From: Desulfobacterales bacterium
GTDB taxonomy: Bacteria; Desulfobacterota; Desulfobacteria; Desulfobacterales; Desulfosalsimonadaceae
DNA: 5,699 nucleotides
Assembly (NCBI GenBank): GCA_018334855.1
Contig: JAGXLE010000105.1
Coordinates: 1-5,699, forward strand
Direction of reading: 5' to 3'
The notes below the pieces were generated by a model, which worked only from the letters and a program-made list of their open reading frames with translations, was not told the origin of the DNA and searched no databases. Each line of letters begins with the position of its first letter. Positions within the stretch are counted from its first letter, which is position 1. This document shows positions 5,414-5,699 of this stretch, piece by piece. The position numbers and the translations under genes were made by a program.

Positions 5414-5699
5414 ATGCCAAAAAGAGTAAAAGAACTTTCCGCCCTGGAGGTAAACCGGATCACCAGACCAGGCCGTCATGCAGTTGGATATGTAGATGGC
5501 TTACTGCTTGTTGTCAAGGACAGCGGCGCAAAATCCTGGATACTCCGAACGGTCGTAGGTGGCAGGCGAAGAAACATCGGCCTGGGCAGCTATCCTGAAA
5601 TTTCGCTTAAAGAGGCCCGGGAGAGCGCCCGGGAGACCAAAAAAAAGATAAGGCAGGGTATAGACCCGGTTGAGGAAAAAAAAGCCGCTAAAAGAGCCC
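5414..5699 (+). CDS. P4-type tyrosine integrase, N-terminal part (partial)
   Basis: The first 95 residues of a site-specific recombinase are visible and the gene runs off the right edge. They match the arm-type DNA-binding domain (DUF4102, now called an integrase Arm DNA-binding domain): VDGLLLVVKDSGAKSWILR (residues 27-45), then RRRNIGLGSYPEISLKEAR (51-69) and GIDPVEEKK (82-90). In the family this domain binds arm sites of the attachment region, while the catalytic Arg-His-Arg-Tyr residues lie in the C-terminal part, not visible here. The ATG at 5414 has a perfect GGAGG at 5404-5408, five bases upstream. The gene marks the edge of a genomic island or prophage-like element extending to the right. 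Whether the enzyme is intact cannot be judged. Confidence 0.92.
   Translation, partial: MPKRVKELSALEVNRITRPGRHAVGYVDGLLLVVKDSGAKSWILRTVVGGRRRNIGLGSYPEISLKEARESARETKKKIRQGIDPVEEKKAAKRA

Noticed and set aside
5197..5598. Plus-strand 133-codon frame overlapping the integrase start
   Set aside because: It is out of frame with the integrase, whose GGAGG-ATG and domain match are decisive, and it crosses the AT-rich promoter region.

Overview
The window looks like chromosomal DNA of a Gram-negative bacterium, most likely a sulfate-reducer-type Desulfobacterota (deltaproteobacterium). That placement is inferred from the protein flavour (a DnaX with an E. coli-like zinc module, an envelope TPR protein, paired half-size permeases), moderate GC content, an encoded tRNA CCA end and sigma70-like promoters. 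No marker in the window proves it.

Left part (1-862), all on the minus strand: the N-terminal third of dnaX, running off the left edge; a complete tRNA-Ser(GGA) about 170 bases upstream of it; and a short intergenic stretch with a candidate tRNA promoter and a GC-rich hairpin. Next (863-2098, minus) is a 411-residue protein whose first half resembles the ATP-grasp nucleotide-binding domain of PEP synthase and pyruvate phosphate dikinase. It has no swivelling phosphohistidine domain and no PEP-binding barrel, and its second half is unrecognised.

The middle (2099-2884) is about 790 bases with no convincing gene but much structure: an intrinsic terminator on the plus strand with no matching upstream gene, a nested inverted-repeat block that may be a dispersed repeat, and a good plus-strand sigma70 promoter. 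That promoter would make a leader of about 420 nt with five hairpins. The last hairpin places the ribosome binding site of the following gene in its loop. That gene (2885-3691) encodes an exported TPR-type helical-repeat protein.

After a second gene-free stretch (3692-4122), which holds a perfect 10-bp hairpin and a promoter straddled by a 9-bp inverted repeat, come two translationally coupled genes (4123-4671 and 4668-5150). Each encodes a small membrane protein, and the two are clearly paralogous. They look like two separate halves of an ArsP/COG0701-type permease and probably assemble together.

The right end (from about 5219) appears to be the start of an integrated element. An AT-rich stretch leads into a P4-type tyrosine integrase gene that runs off the window. 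A 13-bp copy of the tRNA-Ser 3' end plus its flank lies 182 bases before the integrase start codon and is a candidate attachment-site core.
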